A program made the translations under genes and the position numbers. DNA of 7,237 nt from Saprospiraceae bacterium (GTDB lineage: Bacteria > Bacteroidota > Bacteroidia > Chitinophagales > Saprospiraceae), in NCBI GenBank assembly GCA_016787375.1, contig JAEUUM010000257.1, forward strand, positions 1 through 7,237. Reading direction: 5' to 3'. Shown here piece after piece: positions 5,225-7,237 of the stretch (its first letter is position 1; the number at the start of each line of letters is the position of its first letter). The notes beneath the pieces are model-generated. The model ran no database searches, had not been told where the DNA came from, and saw nothing but the letters and a program-made list of their open reading frames with translations.

Positions 5225-7237
5225 ATGAAATATTTCAATCAAGTTAATGTTGCATGCATTGCAGTTGTTTTTTTATTGATGATTTCATCAGTGGTTAGCA
5301 CAAATGCACAAGTGGTGATTAACGAGTTCTCAGCAGCTAACTACAACAATTATTTATGTTCAAACAATGATTACGAAGATTGGATCGAACTTTATAATGC
5401 AGGCGCAGCTCCCGTAAATCTTGCCGGTTATTACCTTAGTGATCGTGTTGCCAACCCTACAAAGTGGAAAATTCCGGTAGGTTTTTCAATCCCGGCAAAA
5501 GGTAGATTGGTCATAATTGCCTCGGGTTTGGACAACACAATAGGGGGTTTTCTACACACCAATTTCAAAATAACACAAACCGATTCAAAAGAGGCTGTCG
5601 TTCTTTCCTCTCCTAGTGGCACTGTAATTGATTTTAATGAAATTGATGTTCCGAATCAAAAGAATCACGCATATGCCAGAATGCCAGATGGAGGAAATTG
5701 GACCATTACCAAAACTCCAACACCCGGAGCGGCAAATAATTCCACCACTTTAAAATATGCCAAAACACCCGATTTCGACATTAAAGCAGGGTATTACCCG
5801 ACTGCACAACTTGTTACCCTTGAGACAGCTGAACCAAATAGTACAATCAGATATACTCTTGATGGTACTGAGCCCACATCAAGTTCAACTGCTTTTGTAT
5901 CACCAATTAATATCAACACAACCAAAATACTGAAGGCTAAAACCTTTTCGAGTGATCCTGCTATTTTGCCTTCACACACCGAAATGAACACTTATTTCAT
6001 CGGCCCGGGAAGCAAACACACCATGAAAATTGTATCTATTTCTGGCGACCAAATCAATACGCTACTGGGAGGAAATTCTGGAATTAATCCAGAAGGTACG
6101 TTTGAATTGTTTGATGAAAATGGACAGTTTTTGGATGAATGTACCGGCGAGTTTAACAAGCACGGAAATGATTCTTGGGCATACGCTCAACGTGGAATAG
6201 ACTATGTAGCAAGGGATCAGTTTGGCAATGATGCAGAAATAAAAAATCAACTTTTTCCAAATTCAAAAAGGAATAAGTTTCAACGAGTAATCCTGAAAGC
6301 AGCTGCAAACGACAATTACCCTTCAGCAAATGGTGCACACGTAAGGGATGCCTATGTACATGAGTTGGCACAAAGAGCGGGAATGGACCTCGATGTGCGT
6401 TCGGTAGAATTTTGTGTTCTATATGTTAACGGAAATTATTGGGGCATTTATGATATGCGAGAAAAAGTCGATGACAGTGATTATACAGATTATTATTACA
6501 ATCTTGACGGCGATGAAATAGATTTTATAAAAACATGGGGAGGAACTTGGGCAGAATATGGTACAACAGCCAACTGGAATACACTGAGAACCTATATTTT
6601 AGCAAATGACATGACTGATCCGGTAAAATTTCAGTATGTTGCCGATCGTCTAAACTTACTTAGTCTTGCAGATTATTTTATCATAAATATACATACTGTT
6701 TGTAAAGACTGGTTGAACTGGAACACTTCTTGGTGGAGCGGTATGGATGCAAGCGGAAACAAGCAAAAATGGCGTTATACACTCTGGGACATGGATGCAA
6801 CTTTCGGACATTATATTAACTACACCAATATCCCGAATGTAAATGCTAACGCTGACCCATGTGATGTTGATAAATTGCCACCGAATTCAGATCCTCAGTC
6901 ACATACGGATGTGTTGGCCAAATTATTTTTGAATAAATCATTTCATGACATGTATATCAACAGGTATGCTGATTTGAACAACACTTATCTGAGTTGTAGT
7001 TATATGTCAAATTTATTGGATGAAATGACCGGTAAACTAGCCCCCGAGATGCCAAGACAAATTGCCAGATGGGGAGGAAATATAACTACCTGGCAAAACA
7101 ATGTGAAATTCATTAAAGACTTTATCAACTCTAGGTGTGTCGAAATTGAAGGCGGTTTAGTTGATTGTTATCAACTTCAAGGGCCATATAATCTCACTGT
7201 TATCGTCAAACCTGACGGATCACCGAATAACGTACTT
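5225..7237 (+). CDS. Secreted lamin-tail / chitobiase-C-like / CotH kinase-like protein (3' end outside window)
   Basis: The frame runs from ATG 5225 to the last base without a stop; 671 residues are visible. The start is chosen because it gives a type I signal peptide: Lys2, hydrophobic core 8-24, likely cleavage after TNA (residue 28). Next comes a lamin-tail domain (about 30-150: VVINEFSAAN, DWIELYNAG, LAGYYLSD), then a chitobiase/beta-hexosaminidase C-terminal-type domain (about 180-257, with IRYTLDGTEPTSSST and TKILKAKTF), then a CotH domain (about 265-640). CotH features: KHGNDSWAY at 312-320, Arg374-Asp375 in a helix after LKAAANDNYP, VNGNYWGIYDMREKVDD at 401-417, Asp495 and Asn500 in KDWLNWN, and LWDMDATFG at 520-528. 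Bacillus and Rhizopus CotH are atypical protein kinases; the substrate of this type is unknown. The end (GPYNLTVIVKP) seems to begin another beta domain. By family habit, a type IX secretion signal may follow beyond the window; this is not seen. It stands alone after a divergent promoter. Confidence 0.88.
   Translation, partial: MKYFNQVNVACIAVVFLLMISSVVSTNAQVVINEFSAANYNNYLCSNNDYEDWIELYNAGAAPVNLAGYYLSDRVANPTKWKIPVGFSIPAKGRLVIIASGLDNTIGGFLHTNFKITQTDSKEAVVLSSPSGTVIDFNEIDVPNQKNHAYARMPDGGNWTITKTPTPGAANNSTTLKYAKTPDFDIKAGYYPTAQLVTLETAEPNSTIRYTLDGTEPTSSSTAFVSPININTTKILKAKTFSSDPAILPSHTEMNTYFIGPGSKHTMKIVSISGDQINTLLGGNSGINPEGTFELFDENGQFLDECTGEFNKHGNDSWAYAQRGIDYVARDQFGNDAEIKNQLFPNSKRNKFQRVILKAAANDNYPSANGAHVRDAYVHELAQRAGMDLDVRSVEFCVLYVNGNYWGIYDMREKVDDSDYTDYYYNLDGDEIDFIKTWGGTWAEYGTTANWNTLRTYILANDMTDPVKFQYVADRLNLLSLADYFIINIHTVCKDWLNWNTSWWSGMDASGNKQKWRYTLWDMDATFGHYINYTNIPNVNANADPCDVDKLPPNSDPQSHTDVLAKLFLNKSFHDMYINRYADLNNTYLSCSYMSNLLDEMTGKLAPEMPRQIARWGGNITTWQNNVKFIKDFINSRCVEIEGGLVDCYQLQGPYNLTVIVKPDGSPNNVL

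Noticed and set aside
5431..6371. Several minus-strand open frames opposite the CotH-domain gene
   Set aside because: They are 62-72 codons each, without family resemblance, and lie opposite a continuous frame with a signal peptide and three recognisable domains.
1..7237. Mobile element, CRISPR array, toxin-antitoxin or phage defence system
   Set aside because: No transposase, integrase, terminal repeats, regularly spaced repeats or defence domains are visible on either strand; all genes but the CotH-domain gene are common core functions.

Overview
The window looks like chromosomal DNA of a Bacteroidota bacterium (Flavobacteriia/Cytophagia/Saprospiria-like; exact order not resolvable). Evidence: an AT-rich base composition, start codons preceded by A-rich leaders with no Shine-Dalgarno sequence, two matches to the Bacteroidota -7 promoter element TAnnTTTG in the one long promoter region, a transketolase split into two adjacent genes, and a secreted lamin-tail / chitobiase-C / CotH protein of a type common in that phylum. 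It is dense: every gap between genes is under 180 bases, and no tRNA, rRNA, CRISPR array, insertion sequence or phage gene is visible.

Region 1 (1-2000, + strand) is the 3' end of a high-affinity phosphate uptake operon: the C-terminal part of permease PstA (its start lies before the window), ATPase PstB two bases later, and regulator PhoU 48 bases after that. PstB powers import through PstA/PstC; PhoU couples transporter activity to the phosphate-starvation response. The operon's promoter and any Pho box would lie upstream, outside the window.

Region 2 (2024-5048, - strand) is convergent with phoU, 23 bases apart. Read in its own direction it is transketolase N-terminal subunit, transketolase C-terminal subunit, then a PLP enzyme of the cystathionine gamma-synthase / gamma-lyase family, with gaps of 20 and 47 bases. 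It looks like one transcription unit. The two transketolase halves should assemble into one ThDP enzyme of the pentose phosphate pathway; the third gene belongs to methionine/cysteine metabolism.

Region 3 (5049-5224) is a divergent promoter region with one TAnnTTTG element facing each way and a small AT-rich inverted repeat between them.

Region 4 (5225 to the window end, + strand) is one long open frame with no stop, encoding at least 671 residues: signal peptide, lamin-tail domain, chitobiase/beta-hexosaminidase C-terminal-type domain, then a CotH kinase-like domain with an apparent kinase-style active site. It is the least understood gene here and the best candidate for new biology, although the architecture is a known one. 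The rest of the window is ordinary core metabolism and transport.
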